IMG/VR virus record: IMGVR_UViG_3300035205_000606
Coordinates: 1-31,567 of that record
Source of the DNA: a virus
Direction: 5' to 3' (one strand)
DNA length: 31,567 bases
Shown: in pieces, positions 6,208 through 14,903 of the stretch
Layout of the letters: every line of letters starts with the position of its first letter
Position numbering within the stretch: the first letter of the stretch is position 1
Position numbers and translations under genes: made by a program
Notes under the pieces: model-generated
What the model was told of the DNA's origin: nothing
The model's input: the letters and a program-made list of their open reading frames with translations, nothing else
The model's database searches: none

Positions 6208-6594
6208 ATGTCTAAAGATTATGAAATATTTGAGGGAAAAACTCTCTCAGATTTATTTGAAGATATTTATAAAAATACAGAGACAAATCGTAAGCAGCTT
6301 GATGTATTAACACGAGAAATAGTACAATTTATTAAAGATGGTGATACAGCATTACAAATAGTTCCAATGATTAAAGAATATTTGGAAATAAATGTTAAAA
6401 ATGATGAGCAACTTGTAAAATTAGCGGCAGTTATTCAAAGATTAATAGCAGCTGAGTCTAAAGTTGGAAGCGAATCGGAATTTGGTTTATCTGATAAAGA
6501 AAAAGAACAACTTATGAGAGGATTACACGATACTGTTGGTGAAATTCAAAAAGAATCGGATGTAATACAAAAACAAATAGAAACTATGGATTAA
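6208..6594 (+). CDS. Helical protein at the head of the tail/baseplate operon
   Basis: A 128-residue, almost entirely alpha-helical acidic protein without cysteine or membrane segments. It begins MSKDYEIFEGKTLSDLFEDI and ends in a heptad-like helix (GEIQKESDVIQKQIETMD) that could form a coiled coil. It is the first gene after the divergent promoter pair and lies one base before the gp5-like hub gene. Its place suggests a tail assembly factor, chaperone or connector. I do not recognise the family by sequence. Confidence 0.75.
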   Translation: MSKDYEIFEGKTLSDLFEDIYKNTETNRKQLDVLTREIVQFIKDGDTALQIVPMIKEYLEINVKNDEQLVKLAAVIQRLIAAESKVGSESEFGLSDKEKEQLMRGLHDTVGEIQKESDVIQKQIETMD

Positions 6595-6595
6595 T

Positions 6596-8035
6596 ATGGC
6601 ATATCACAAGGAAGAAAAGAAAAAAAGTTTACCAACATTACTTGGCGGACTAACAAGCTTTGGTTCTGTTGCTAATTTAATAAAAAATTTAAAATCTGAA
6701 AATGAATTTTATGAATTAGAAGTTGGGGAAGTATTAGATATTCTTTTAACTTATGAAGATTTAAAAGAAAAAAAACCAGTTCTATCTACAGCATCAATAA
6801 GTGGACAAGAAACTGAATTTAAAGACATAGGAATGGCCAAGATTAGATTAATAAAAAGTCAAAACGGTCTTGAAGAGGATATGTGTAATTGGTATTATCC
6901 ATTAGAATCAAATATAAGACAATATCCGTTAAAAGGTGAATATGTTGTTTGTGTAAATTATCTTGGTATGCAATTTTATACACAAACTTTAAATTTTATT
7001 TCACATATTAATACAAATTCTGTGCCTGGATTGAGTGATGTGATTGATAAACCAGACCCAGGAATTTTTTCTACAATGTATTCTTTTATAGATAGTGGCG
7101 AAGAACCACCAAGAGAAGAAAAAGAAGATACATTTTCTCTTGGAGAGTTTTTTACAAGAAATAGGTTAATTAGACAATTAAAACCATATGAAGGTGATAT
7201 TACCATACAAGGTAGGTTTGGTAATACTATAAGACTTGGTAGTAATATATCGGATGATGAAGATTTAGGTACAACTGGTTTACCAGAAGATACATTTGGG
7301 CCTTCTCCAAGTATTAAAATGAGAGCTGGTCAATTAACAGATTATTATAGTCAAGAAGCTGGAATGAAAGGAGATGATAATAGTTCTAAGATAGGAACGT
7401 TTGAAGAAAAGTTTTTTGAATTAGGACATGGACTTGATTCTTATGTAGTAGAAGATATAAATGCAGATGCAACATCAATATATTTGACCACTAATGAAAC
7501 AGTACCATTAAATCCTGTTACAGCAGTTCATAAAGCACGTATACATCACGCTCATTTAGAATATCCACCAACATTTGATGGAAAACAAATAATATTAAAT
7601 TCGGATAAGATTGTTTTTAATACTAAACAAGGTGGATTATATAGTTATACTAATTTGAGTACTTATTTTGCTACTAATACTGCGTTTGTTGTTGATGCAG
7701 AAGCTGGAATTAGTTTAAATTCACCAGGTCTTATTGGTATGCATACAGAAGGACAAGTTCATATTAGAGGTGAAAAGAATATTATAATAGATACTGGAGA
7801 TTCTAAACTTTATCTTGGAACTTCTCCTAAAGATGACCAAAAAGGTGAATTGGAACCAGTTGTTAAGGGTGATGCTCTTGTAGATGCTCTAAAAGAATTA
7901 ACTGATATTATTATGGGATTATTATATCCTGGTACACCTGGTGTTTTAGCAGACCCAAGTAAACTTTTAAAATTTAAACAAGACCTTGAAGACAATGGAT
8001 TTGGGTTTTTAAGTGTAAGAAATAAGACACAATAA
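6596..8035 (+). CDS. 5: gp5-like baseplate hub / spike-base protein without lysozyme domain
   Basis: The N-terminal region (about residues 35-150) is an OB-fold-type domain with YELEVGEVLDILLTYEDL, MAKIRLIKS and the typical LKGEYVVCVNYLG. It is followed by GDITIQGRFGNTIRLGSN (about residues 200-217), a hallmark of gp5-type proteins in marine T4-like phages. The rest contains a short beta-helical stretch (AGISLNSPGLIGMHTEGQVH, then IRGEKNIIIDTGDSKLYLG) like the gp5 needle. T4 gp5 carries a lysozyme domain between OB fold and needle; I see none here. It probably forms the trimeric hub under the tail tube. The gene sits immediately upstream of the genes with GVRG tails, which could attach to its needle or rim. 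Confidence 0.8.
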   Translation: MAYHKEEKKKSLPTLLGGLTSFGSVANLIKNLKSENEFYELEVGEVLDILLTYEDLKEKKPVLSTASISGQETEFKDIGMAKIRLIKSQNGLEEDMCNWYYPLESNIRQYPLKGEYVVCVNYLGMQFYTQTLNFISHINTNSVPGLSDVIDKPDPGIFSTMYSFIDSGEEPPREEKEDTFSLGEFFTRNRLIRQLKPYEGDITIQGRFGNTIRLGSNISDDEDLGTTGLPEDTFGPSPSIKMRAGQLTDYYSQEAGMKGDDNSSKIGTFEEKFFELGHGLDSYVVEDINADATSIYLTTNETVPLNPVTAVHKARIHHAHLEYPPTFDGKQIILNSDKIVFNTKQGGLYSYTNLSTYFATNTAFVVDAEAGISLNSPGLIGMHTEGQVHIRGEKNIIIDTGDSKLYLGTSPKDDQKGELEPVVKGDALVDALKELTDIIMGLLYPGTPGVLADPSKLLKFKQDLEDNGFGFLSVRNKTQ

Positions 8036-8037
8036 TA

Positions 8038-9795
8038 ATGCCTTTAACAGAAAAAATACCAAAATTAAATACAGAAGAGTTTTACAATAAAGTAAAAGAT
8101 TTTCATTTACAAATATCTGGACAAATAGACGGGCCTTTAAAACGAGTTGAAACAGAAAGTATGGATGAGTGGTTAATGAAACTTGCCGATGCTATGTCAA
8201 GATATATACAAGATTATATTGAAAAAGTAGAGATAGTTGGTGATACTACTGCACCAGATACTCAATTAAATCCTGGTGTTCCAGACACTTATGGAGCATT
8301 TACAATGGCACCAGGTCCTGTGGTAACCGATTCTGATAGAGGTAAGTTTGAAGGAACTTTATTACATTTAGTATTTTTACCTGGTATTACTTCTAAGTAT
8401 GGGATGATAAAACAAAATAAAGAAAAAATAAAAAATCAAGGAGAATACTTTATAGAGACAAATTTACCGCCTCCAGTTGAACAACCAGAACCAATAACTC
8501 TTGATAATCCATACTTTAGTAAACCAACGTGGGATGAATATTATGATGATATGAACACTAAGGAAAAAGAATATAACTCTGCAGTAAAGAAATGGGAGGA
8601 TGGTAAAAATGATATAGTAGATAATCAAGCTAAACTGAAAGAGGCAATGGATGCTAGTCTGGTGGAGTGGAACTCTGCTATAAAAAAGTTTAATGACTAT
8701 GATGCTGAGAATCCCGAAATTTTGAATATTGAAGTAGATACTCCGTCAGAACCTGACCGAACAATGGGAAATATAACTGGTATTTATTTACAAGTTAATG
8801 ATAATAGTGGAACAGAATTAGAACTTGAAAGAATTCCACTTGCTACTAAAGTTGAAATAAAAAAAGATAGTTCTACTGGGATGTATATAATAGAAGAAAA
8901 GATTCCAATGGGTGATTATATTTATTTTAAGTTAATACCAGGAGTTGTTGAAGGTTCTTTGATTGAAGCAGGGGCTATTGAGTTAAATTGGGAAGCAGAT
9001 GCTGGTAGTTTAGCTCGAATTCAGTTAAAAGAAGAATTATTTGAGGTTTATAAGTTGAAACCAGATGATTCTCTTTCACATGAAGAAAATATTAGAAAAG
9101 TAGCCGAATTGACGGCGACTGCAATAGATAATTTTGTAGAAAGTGGTGATGTAATTATGCTTACAGATACACCAGATATAAGAATTGATAAAAATATACC
9201 AAGTGTTGGCCCTATTGTAACAACTGGTAAAACAACGAGCGAAGGTATTCCAATGTCTATGACTACAATGGGTATTGGTAAGGGTAAAGTAGTTGAACGA
9301 GAAACACCAAAAGAAACTTTAATTAATAATTTAACATTATATGGTAGACATTTCGGGCCTGAAGTTGGGGTAACTGGAACTATAGACCAAATTTGTTCTT
9401 ACGAATCATATGGATTTGTAGATTCTATTCATAGTTATATAGTAACTTGTTTGGTACAAGGTGAACATATAATACCACTATTAGTATTTATGCCTGGTAC
9501 TACAACAAGTGATACCGTATTGACACCATCGGCTACAGGTGTTACTCCAGTTCCTGGATATGTTGGAGCTACATTAATTCCTTGGCCAATTGTTCCACTA
9601 TCATCAATTGGGGATGTTGGTCATGGGGTATTTGATGGAGCAGATGGTGGATATTCTGTAGATGAAGATTGGACAATTCAACTACCAGAGTTAGATGAAA
9701 TGTGGAAAGAAACTGTTTTCAAAGAGATTGGAAATGTAACTACTTTACAATATGAAGTAGAAAATATAACAGCCGCGTCTGGAGTTAGAGGATAA
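8038..9795 (+). CDS. Virion structural protein with C-terminal GVRG module (585 residues)
   Basis: A large protein beginning MPLTEKIPKLNTEEFYNKVK. It has a long charged helical region at about residues 150-230 (KEYNSAVKKWEDGK, then AMDASLVEWNSAIKKFNDYD), beta-rich mid parts and a Gly/Pro/Thr-rich part near 490-550. Its last 35 residues (LDEMWKETVFKEIGNV, then YEVENITAASGVRG) match the C-termini of the next two proteins. The gene follows the gp5-like hub by two bases and overlaps no gene, but the 36-base repeat covers its end. I recognise no named family. The shared C-terminal module suggests these proteins join the same binding site on the virion, perhaps at the tail tip or baseplate. Confidence 0.8.
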   Translation: MPLTEKIPKLNTEEFYNKVKDFHLQISGQIDGPLKRVETESMDEWLMKLADAMSRYIQDYIEKVEIVGDTTAPDTQLNPGVPDTYGAFTMAPGPVVTDSDRGKFEGTLLHLVFLPGITSKYGMIKQNKEKIKNQGEYFIETNLPPPVEQPEPITLDNPYFSKPTWDEYYDDMNTKEKEYNSAVKKWEDGKNDIVDNQAKLKEAMDASLVEWNSAIKKFNDYDAENPEILNIEVDTPSEPDRTMGNITGIYLQVNDNSGTELELERIPLATKVEIKKDSSTGMYIIEEKIPMGDYIYFKLIPGVVEGSLIEAGAIELNWEADAGSLARIQLKEELFEVYKLKPDDSLSHEENIRKVAELTATAIDNFVESGDVIMLTDTPDIRIDKNIPSVGPIVTTGKTTSEGIPMSMTTMGIGKGKVVERETPKETLINNLTLYGRHFGPEVGVTGTIDQICSYESYGFVDSIHSYIVTCLVQGEHIIPLLVFMPGTTTSDTVLTPSATGVTPVPGYVGATLIPWPIVPLSSIGDVGHGVFDGADGGYSVDEDWTIQLPELDEMWKETVFKEIGNVTTLQYEVENITAASGVRG

Positions 9796-9801
9796 TTATG
9801 G
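9766..9801 (+). repeat. 36-base direct repeat, copy 1
   Basis: This copy is identical to 10134-10169. It spans the last nine sense codons of one gene (encoding ITAASGVRG with the preceding codon), its stop, and the first bases of the next gene. A diverged third copy is at 10490-10525. The segment also contains the AGAGGA ribosome binding site of the next gene. Confidence 0.9.
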
Positions 9802-10163
9802 CAGTAGAAATAGATACAAGAATTCCAACGGGGAAGGTTACTGATATGAAAGGATATCCACGTGTTAATGATGAATTAATCAAACTGGGTCAATATATTT
9901 ATGAGTTGGATTTATTAAGTGGAACTGATAATGACGAGTTAATTATAGCTGGTAAAAAGATGTGGACTTTAGATGTAACAGGTGATGTATTATGTACACC
10001 AACAAAAATAGTATGTAAAGGTAATTTTACTTGTGATATATGGGTGGATGAAGATATAGATGCTATGTTTGATAATACGGTCTGGAATGAGATACCAGAT
10101 ATTGTTGATGCCGAAGGGTATGAAACAGAAAAAATAACAGCCGCGTCTGGAGTTAGAGGATAA
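9798..10163 (+). CDS. Small tandem-paralogue protein A with C-terminal GVRG module (121 residues)
   Basis: A beta-rich protein beginning MAVEIDTRIPTGKVTDMKGY. It contains the pattern GDVLCTPTKIVCKGNFTCD with three cysteines, then IDAMFDNTVWNEIPDIVDAE and the terminal TEKITAASGVRG. The next gene's product has the same layout (GDVSCTPTKL, LEAMWDNVVWEEITDI, ITATAGVRG), so they are tandem paralogues. The last 35 residues also match the C-terminus of the 585-residue protein. The start codon lies inside the 36-base repeat, with AGAGGA inside the preceding gene's coding sequence. The role is unknown; a baseplate or tail-tip component is the contextual guess. Confidence 0.8.
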   Translation: MAVEIDTRIPTGKVTDMKGYPRVNDELIKLGQYIYELDLLSGTDNDELIIAGKKMWTLDVTGDVLCTPTKIVCKGNFTCDIWVDEDIDAMFDNTVWNEIPDIVDAEGYETEKITAASGVRG

Positions 10164-10169
10164 TTATGG
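10134..10169 (+). repeat. 36-base direct repeat, copy 2
   Basis: Identical to 9766-9801 and again placed across a stop codon and the following start codon. The perfect identity, in genes otherwise diverged, points to recent duplication or gene conversion at the junction. Confidence 0.9.
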
Positions 10170-10519
10170 GCGAAAAATTAAAATTAGGAAGTGTTATTGA
10201 TATTAAAGGAAATCCACTTATAATGGGCGAGGTAGCTAAAATGGGTCAAGAAGTATATGAAGGTGAAGATATTATTGGAATTCAAGGTGACATGATAATT
10301 ATTAGTGGAAAGAGTTTATCTATTATAGAAGAAGATGGTGATGTATCATGTACACCAACTAAACTTACAGGTAATAATGATTTTGAATGTGTAATAGAAC
10401 AAGATTTGGATTTAGAGGCGATGTGGGATAATGTTGTGTGGGAAGAAATTACAGATATAGCTGAGGAAGTAGTCTATGAAATTGATAATATAACAGCAAC
10501 AGCAGGAGTAAGAGGATAG
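10166..10519 (+). CDS. Small tandem-paralogue protein B with C-terminal GVRG module (117 residues)
   Basis: Begins MGEKLKLGSVIDIKGNPLIM and shares the order of features with the preceding protein: a beta-rich first half, SCTPTKL then DFECVI, LEAMWDNVVWEEITDI, and the ending DNITATAGVRG. Two cysteines (CTPTK and FEC) are kept where paralogue A has three. It sits two bases after A and two before the FecR-like gene, in the same operon. The C-terminal module is diverged at the nucleotide level but kept at the protein level, which favours selection on the peptide. Function is unknown. Confidence 0.8.
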   Translation: MGEKLKLGSVIDIKGNPLIMGEVAKMGQEVYEGEDIIGIQGDMIIISGKSLSIIEEDGDVSCTPTKLTGNNDFECVIEQDLDLEAMWDNVVWEEITDIAEEVVYEIDNITATAGVRG

Positions 10520-10525
10520 TTATGG
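10490..10525 (+). repeat. Diverged copy 3 of the gene-junction repeat
   Basis: It aligns end to end with the two identical 36-base copies but with several substitutions (GCAACAGCAGGAGTAAGAGG here), changing ITAASGVRG to ITATAGVRG. Start-codon placement at its right end is the same. Confidence 0.8.
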
Positions 10526-10821
10526 CCAAAGCTATTATAATGAAAACATCAGGTATTGTAACTGTAAATGGAAAGAATGTAAAAGCTGGAAAATTTTTAA
10601 ATGATGGTGATGTTGTTAAAACTGGCCCTGAAAGTTTTACCGCTTGGATTTATACTGATGATAAAACTCAACGAAAAATGAGAGAAAATCAAACATGGAC
10701 ATTTACAGATATGACTAATGAAGAAATGAGAGCAGAAGCTTCCATTATTCCAGTGAAAGAAGCTGAAGCTCGTGGATTTGTATTACAAGTTCCAACGGGT
10801 GTAGCTGGAGTTAAAGGTTAA
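10522..10821 (+). CDS. FecR-like beta-domain protein ending in AGVKG (99 residues)
   Basis: Residues about 8-62 follow the pattern of the FecR-type beta domain: SGIVTVNGKNVKAG, then FLNDGDVVKTGPESFTAWI and TDDKTQRKMRENQTWTF. In the family these read G-x-V-x-V-N-G...L-x-x-G-D-x-V-x-T-G...S-x-A-x-L...D-G. The C-terminus ends VPTGVAGVKG, a shortened form of the GVRG tail of the three upstream proteins. Unlike theirs, the next gene's ribosome binding site (TAGGAG, 10822-10827) lies outside this tail, so conservation of GVKG is not explained by overlap. The FecR-like fold is inferred from sequence pattern only; a structural role in the tail is likely from context. Confidence 0.7.
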   Translation: MAKAIIMKTSGIVTVNGKNVKAGKFLNDGDVVKTGPESFTAWIYTDDKTQRKMRENQTWTFTDMTNEEMRAEASIIPVKEAEARGFVLQVPTGVAGVKG

Positions 10822-10833
10822 TAGGAGATTGTT

Positions 10834-11310
10834 ATGAATAAAAAACGATTTATAAACATTATTGAAAGAATAGTAGAAAAGAAAGTTAAAGAAGAACTAC
10901 CAAAACAATTAAAAGAGATATTTATTAAAGAGGACTTTAAAGATGAAACGGTAGATTTAAAATCTTTATCAAAAGAATTTAATCCACCAGATGATAGTGA
11001 AATTAAAGAAGAAGTCACTTATTCAAACAATGAGACTATAAATAAAATTCTTAATGAAACTAAAGGTGGAATTACTAAACCAGGTTTTGAAGAATATCCA
11101 ACTTTAGGTGGTGGTTCATTTGATACCAATCGTGTTGGCGAATTAATGGGATATGGTAAATCAGACGAAGGTAAAAGAGAAATGGGAGCAGTTGATACTA
11201 TAAGAAAAGCGGGTGTTAATGTTGAAGATGTTCCTGACCATGTTCAAAATGCTTTAACAAGAGATTATAGTGAAGTAATGAAAGCTATAGATAATAAAAA
11301 AGGAAAATAG
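10834..11310 (+). CDS. Hypothetical 158-residue protein of the baseplate operon
   Basis: A basic helical N-terminus (KKRFINIIERIVEKKVKEEL, then PKQLKEIFIKED) is followed by a flexible acidic stretch. A second half has a Gly-rich GGITKPGFEEYPTLGGGSFD and ends with DVPDHVQNALTRDYSEVMKA. There are no cysteines or membrane segments. It lies 12 bases after the FecR-like gene with a clear AGGAG, and 4 bases before the gp25-like gene, so it belongs to the baseplate cluster. I do not recognise it; the N-terminal helix could be a coiled-coil docking segment. Confidence 0.75.
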   Translation: MNKKRFINIIERIVEKKVKEELPKQLKEIFIKEDFKDETVDLKSLSKEFNPPDDSEIKEEVTYSNNETINKILNETKGGITKPGFEEYPTLGGGSFDTNRVGELMGYGKSDEGKREMGAVDTIRKAGVNVEDVPDHVQNALTRDYSEVMKAIDNKKGK

Positions 11311-11313
11311 TAA

Positions 11314-11727
11314 ATGGGTGCATTAGAAAATGATTTAAACCCAGATACTTGGATTGGATTATCATTTCCACTTGGTAGGTCTACGTCTGGATTTTTTCAA
11401 CAAACACAAACAACATTAGAACAAACGTCACATAATATAAAAAATTTATTATTGACAATGAAAGGTGAACGACCATTTTTGCCAGAGTTTGGTTCTGATT
11501 TATATTCTATTTTGTTTGACCCAATTCAAAGTGATACAACAATGAAAGTGGAAGATGCTATTAAAGATGCTATAAAAATGTGGTTACCACACGTAGTTGT
11601 TAATAGAATTGATGTTATCGTAGATGAACAGAATCCAAATCAAATTGATGTTTCATTAGAGTTTGGTGTTACTATAGAACCAGGCGTATTTGATTCTTTA
11701 CAATTAACTTTCTTTTCCAATTTTTAG
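11314..11727 (+). CDS. 25: gp25-like baseplate wedge protein
   Basis: gp25 (lysozyme-fold, no lysozyme activity) is part of the inner baseplate and starts sheath assembly in contractile tails. The 137-residue protein carries family features: the early hydrophobic motif WIGLSFPLG, the central helix HNIKNLLLTMKGERPFLPEF, and the diagnostic GSDLYSILFDPIQSD. The beta-strands NRIDVIVDEQNPNQIDVSLE come near the end. The length equals that usual for gp25 (about 130). Its place directly before the gp6-like gene matches the order in many contractile-tail clusters. Confidence 0.9.
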   Translation: MGALENDLNPDTWIGLSFPLGRSTSGFFQQTQTTLEQTSHNIKNLLLTMKGERPFLPEFGSDLYSILFDPIQSDTTMKVEDAIKDAIKMWLPHVVVNRIDVIVDEQNPNQIDVSLEFGVTIEPGVFDSLQLTFFSNF

Positions 11728-11736
11728 GAGATTTAA

Positions 11737-13773
11737 ATGGCTACACCGGCAAAATCAGAAAAAAAAGAAGTAAAATATCTTAGTAAAGATTTTTCAAACT
11801 TTAAAGATAGTTTAATAGATTTTTCTAAAACATACTTTCCTAACACATTTAATGATTTTAATGAGTCAGACCCAGGTATGATGTTTATTGAAATGGCAGC
11901 CTATGTTGGGGATGTATTGTCTTATTATATTGATGATAGGTTCAAAGAATCTTTATTATCTTATGCAGAGGAAATAGAAAATGTTTTTGAAATAGCTCAG
12001 TCATTAGGATATAAACCAAAGTTAGCTACACCATCTTCAACAAAAATAGATTTATTTCAAACTGTACCTGCTATAGGTAGTGGTGATACTATTAGACCAG
12101 ATTATAGATATGCTATGAAAGTATTAACTGGTACTCAAATGAAATCAGCAAGTGGTATTATATTTAGAATGCAAGAAGATATTGATTTTGCACATTCAAG
12201 TTCTATGGCACCACGTTCAACTACTATATATGAAACTTCTGGTGTAGAACCAACTAAATATCTTTTAAAAAAGTCTGCAACTGTATATAGTGGTGATACA
12301 ACAACCGAGACATTTACCTTTGGTACAGCTAAAAAATATGATAGAATTGCTTTAGCTAAACCCAATGTTACTGATATTATGTCTGTTACAGACAGTGATG
12401 GTAATAGTTGGTATGAAGTAGATTTTTTAGCAAAAGATACTGTATTTGATGATATATCTAATGCAGATAGTGCAGACCCAGAGTTATCACAATATTCTGA
12501 TGATGTTCCTTATTTAATTAAATTAATTAAAACACCAAGGAGATTTACAAAGTATGTAAGAACTGATGGTAGGATGGAATTACGATTTGGTGCTGGTGTT
12601 TCTGCTGGAGCTGACGAGGAAATCATCCCAAATCCAGATAATGTAGGTTCTTCTTTACCAGAAGGTGTTTCTATGTTAGATAGAACATTTGACCCTTCTA
12701 ATTTTTTAAAAACAAAAGCGTATGGATTAGCTCCAAGTAATACAACATTAACTATAAAATATGCTCATGGAGGCGGCGTGGGTCATAATGTAGCCGAGGG
12801 TTCTATTGTTGAAATAAAAGAAAAAAATGTTAGTCTAACGTCTACTGGTCTTGATAGTGCTACAGTAACTCAAACAAAAAATTCATTTGGAGTTATTAAT
12901 CCAAATCCAGCACGTGGTGGTAAAAGTAAAGAAAGTGTTGTAGAGATAAAACAAAACGCATTAGCTCATTTTCAAGCTCAAGGAAGAACTGTTACTAAAC
13001 ATGATTATATAGTTAGAGCGTATTCTATGCCTGCTAAATATGGTTCTATATCTAAAGCATATATAGTACCAGATGAACAATTAGAAGGAGCTCAATTTCA
13101 ATTCCAAAAGGAAGTAAATGATGGTACTGGTATTTTTAGTATTGATAAAAGTTTATATGGACAAGATGATTCACCAGAAACTGGTGCTCCAAAAGTTCCT
13201 ACAAGAATTCCAAATCCATTAGCATTAAATATGTATTTACTTGGTTATGATAATAATAAAAATTTAGCTACTACTAATGTAGCTGTAAAGGAAAACTTAA
13301 AAAATTACCTTGGTCAATATAGAATGGTAACTGATGCTATAAATATAAAAGACGCGTGGATTGTTAATATAGGTGTTGATTTTAAAATCATGACTAAGGC
13401 TGGATATAATAAAGAAGAAGTATTATTAAAGTGTATTCAGAAGATTAAATCCTTTTTTGATATTGATAGATGGGAAATTAATCAACCAATAATGATAGCA
13501 GATATATCATATCAGATATCATTGGTTGATGGAGTAGCTCAATTAATACCATTCTCAATTGATTTAGATGGTGATGGCCCTGGTGACCCAGTACAATTAC
13601 CAGTTCGTATAGTAAACAAGTGGAGAACTTCAGATGGTTACTCTGGTCACATATATGATATGGGAGCGGCGTATAAAAATGGTGTAATATATCCATCATT
13701 AGACCCATGTATTTTTGAATTAAAATACCCAGATAGTGACATAAAAGGTCAAGTAGTAGGGAGTGTAATATAA
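11737..13773 (+). CDS. 6: gp6-like baseplate wedge protein (baseplate J family)
   Basis: gp6 forms the iris ring of the contractile baseplate. The N-terminus begins with a strongly family-typical helix-loop: NDFNESDPGMMFIEMAAYVG, DVLSYYIDDRFKESLL, then FEIAQSLGYKP (about residues 40-90). Mid-region features include SDGNSWYEVDFLAKDT and KYVRTDGRMELRFGAGVSAG. The C-terminal baseplate-J-like part (TKHDYIVRAYSMPAKYGSIS, then DVQ-type beta strands) is also present. At 678 residues it is close to T4 gp6 (660). It follows gp25 with AGGAG and overlaps the next gene by one base. The match is good across the whole length. Confidence 0.92.
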   Translation: MATPAKSEKKEVKYLSKDFSNFKDSLIDFSKTYFPNTFNDFNESDPGMMFIEMAAYVGDVLSYYIDDRFKESLLSYAEEIENVFEIAQSLGYKPKLATPSSTKIDLFQTVPAIGSGDTIRPDYRYAMKVLTGTQMKSASGIIFRMQEDIDFAHSSSMAPRSTTIYETSGVEPTKYLLKKSATVYSGDTTTETFTFGTAKKYDRIALAKPNVTDIMSVTDSDGNSWYEVDFLAKDTVFDDISNADSADPELSQYSDDVPYLIKLIKTPRRFTKYVRTDGRMELRFGAGVSAGADEEIIPNPDNVGSSLPEGVSMLDRTFDPSNFLKTKAYGLAPSNTTLTIKYAHGGGVGHNVAEGSIVEIKEKNVSLTSTGLDSATVTQTKNSFGVINPNPARGGKSKESVVEIKQNALAHFQAQGRTVTKHDYIVRAYSMPAKYGSISKAYIVPDEQLEGAQFQFQKEVNDGTGIFSIDKSLYGQDDSPETGAPKVPTRIPNPLALNMYLLGYDNNKNLATTNVAVKENLKNYLGQYRMVTDAINIKDAWIVNIGVDFKIMTKAGYNKEEVLLKCIQKIKSFFDIDRWEINQPIMIADISYQISLVDGVAQLIPFSIDLDGDGPGDPVQLPVRIVNKWRTSDGYSGHIYDMGAAYKNGVIYPSLDPCIFELKYPDSDIKGQVVGSVI

Positions 13774-14903
13774 TGCATTATTTTGAATTTGCTACAAAAG
13801 ATACAACTTTATATGAAGGAAATGCAACATCAAGTCAGAATACTGGTCTTGATGAAATATTAGAAGTACGTAAAGATATGAATGATTCTGGTACACAAAT
13901 AAATGTTTCCAGAACTTTAATTCAGTTTGATTTAACGTATATATCAGAGTCAATTAATAGTGGATTGATACCATCCGATGCTGAATATTATTTGAATTTG
14001 TATGATGCTAATTCACAAGAATTGGGTTCAAGTGATGTGTTATATGCATATCCTGTTAGTCAATCTTGGGAAAATGGAGAGGGTAGATACCTTGATTGGC
14101 CACCAATCACCGATGGTGCGTCTTGGAGATTTAGAACTGGCCCGACAGCGAATGACCAATGGGTTGGTGGTACTAATGATACTGGAGGAACTTGGTTTAA
14201 TGGAACTTCGGCTACACATACGTTAGAAGCTTCTCAATCATTTACTAATGAAGCTAGTGATGTTAGGATGGACGTAACTGGTATTGTAAATAACTGGATT
14301 AGTAGTGGGTCTTCTTATCCGAATGAAGGATTTATATTAAAAAGAAGTGGAAGTGTTGGTAATTCAGATTCTACTTTAGCAGAAGGTAGTACTACTAAGT
14401 TTGGTCATTTTAGATTTTTTTCACGTGAAACTCATACTATATATCCACCAAAACTTGAGGTAGTTTGGAATGATACCACGTGGAATACTGGTTCATTGAG
14501 TCCATTAACTGGTAGTGATTTACATAGTTTAGAAGTGTACATGAAAGAACTTAGACCAGAGTATCAAGAAGATTCTAAAGTTAGATTTAGAGTTGTTGGT
14601 AGAGAAAGATTTCCAGCAAAAACTTGGTCAACAACCACTACAAATCAAGTAACACCAAAATATTTACCAAGTGGTAGTTCGTATTTTGAAATAAAAGATG
14701 CGTATACAGAAGATGTAATTATTCCTTTTGATAGTGGTTCAATTATTGGTTGTGATTCAACTGGAAATTTCTTTGATGTTTGGTTACAAGGGTTTCAACC
14801 AGAAAGAAATTATAGGATTAATTATAAAATAGTAAGTGGTAGTGGAATTGGTGAAGTAGTGCAAATTATAGATAATGATTTTGAATTTAGGGTGATAAGA
14901 TAA
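13773..14903 (+). CDS. Baseplate-associated structural protein with DNRLRE-like domain
   Basis: Residues about 1-215 resemble the DNRLRE (CBM96-like) beta-sandwich: DTTLYEGNATSSQ near the start, SRTLIQFDLTYISE, then VTGIVNNWISSGSSYPNEGF and HFRFFSRET. In cellular proteins this domain sits in secreted and surface adhesins. The remaining 160 residues form a different beta-rich part (LEVYMKELRPEYQEDSKVRF, then RERFPAKTW and QPERNYRINYKI). The gene overlaps the gp6-like gene and the next gene by one base each, so it is probably a baseplate wedge or peripheral fibre-base component, taking the place of T4 gp7/gp8. This position-based role is inferred. Confidence 0.7.
   Translation: MHYFEFATKDTTLYEGNATSSQNTGLDEILEVRKDMNDSGTQINVSRTLIQFDLTYISESINSGLIPSDAEYYLNLYDANSQELGSSDVLYAYPVSQSWENGEGRYLDWPPITDGASWRFRTGPTANDQWVGGTNDTGGTWFNGTSATHTLEASQSFTNEASDVRMDVTGIVNNWISSGSSYPNEGFILKRSGSVGNSDSTLAEGSTTKFGHFRFFSRETHTIYPPKLEVVWNDTTWNTGSLSPLTGSDLHSLEVYMKELRPEYQEDSKVRFRVVGRERFPAKTWSTTTTNQVTPKYLPSGSSYFEIKDAYTEDVIIPFDSGSIIGCDSTGNFFDVWLQGFQPERNYRINYKIVSGSGIGEVVQIIDNDFEFRVIR

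Noticed and set aside
6260-6280. Another TATTTATA match within the gene at 6208
   Set aside because: It lies inside coding sequence with no following start site, and AT-rich DNA will produce such matches by chance.
9766-10525. CRISPR-like interpretation of the 36-base repeats
   Set aside because: Repeats are separated by full protein-coding genes, are not spaced as spacers, and encode conserved C-termini; no cas genes are near.
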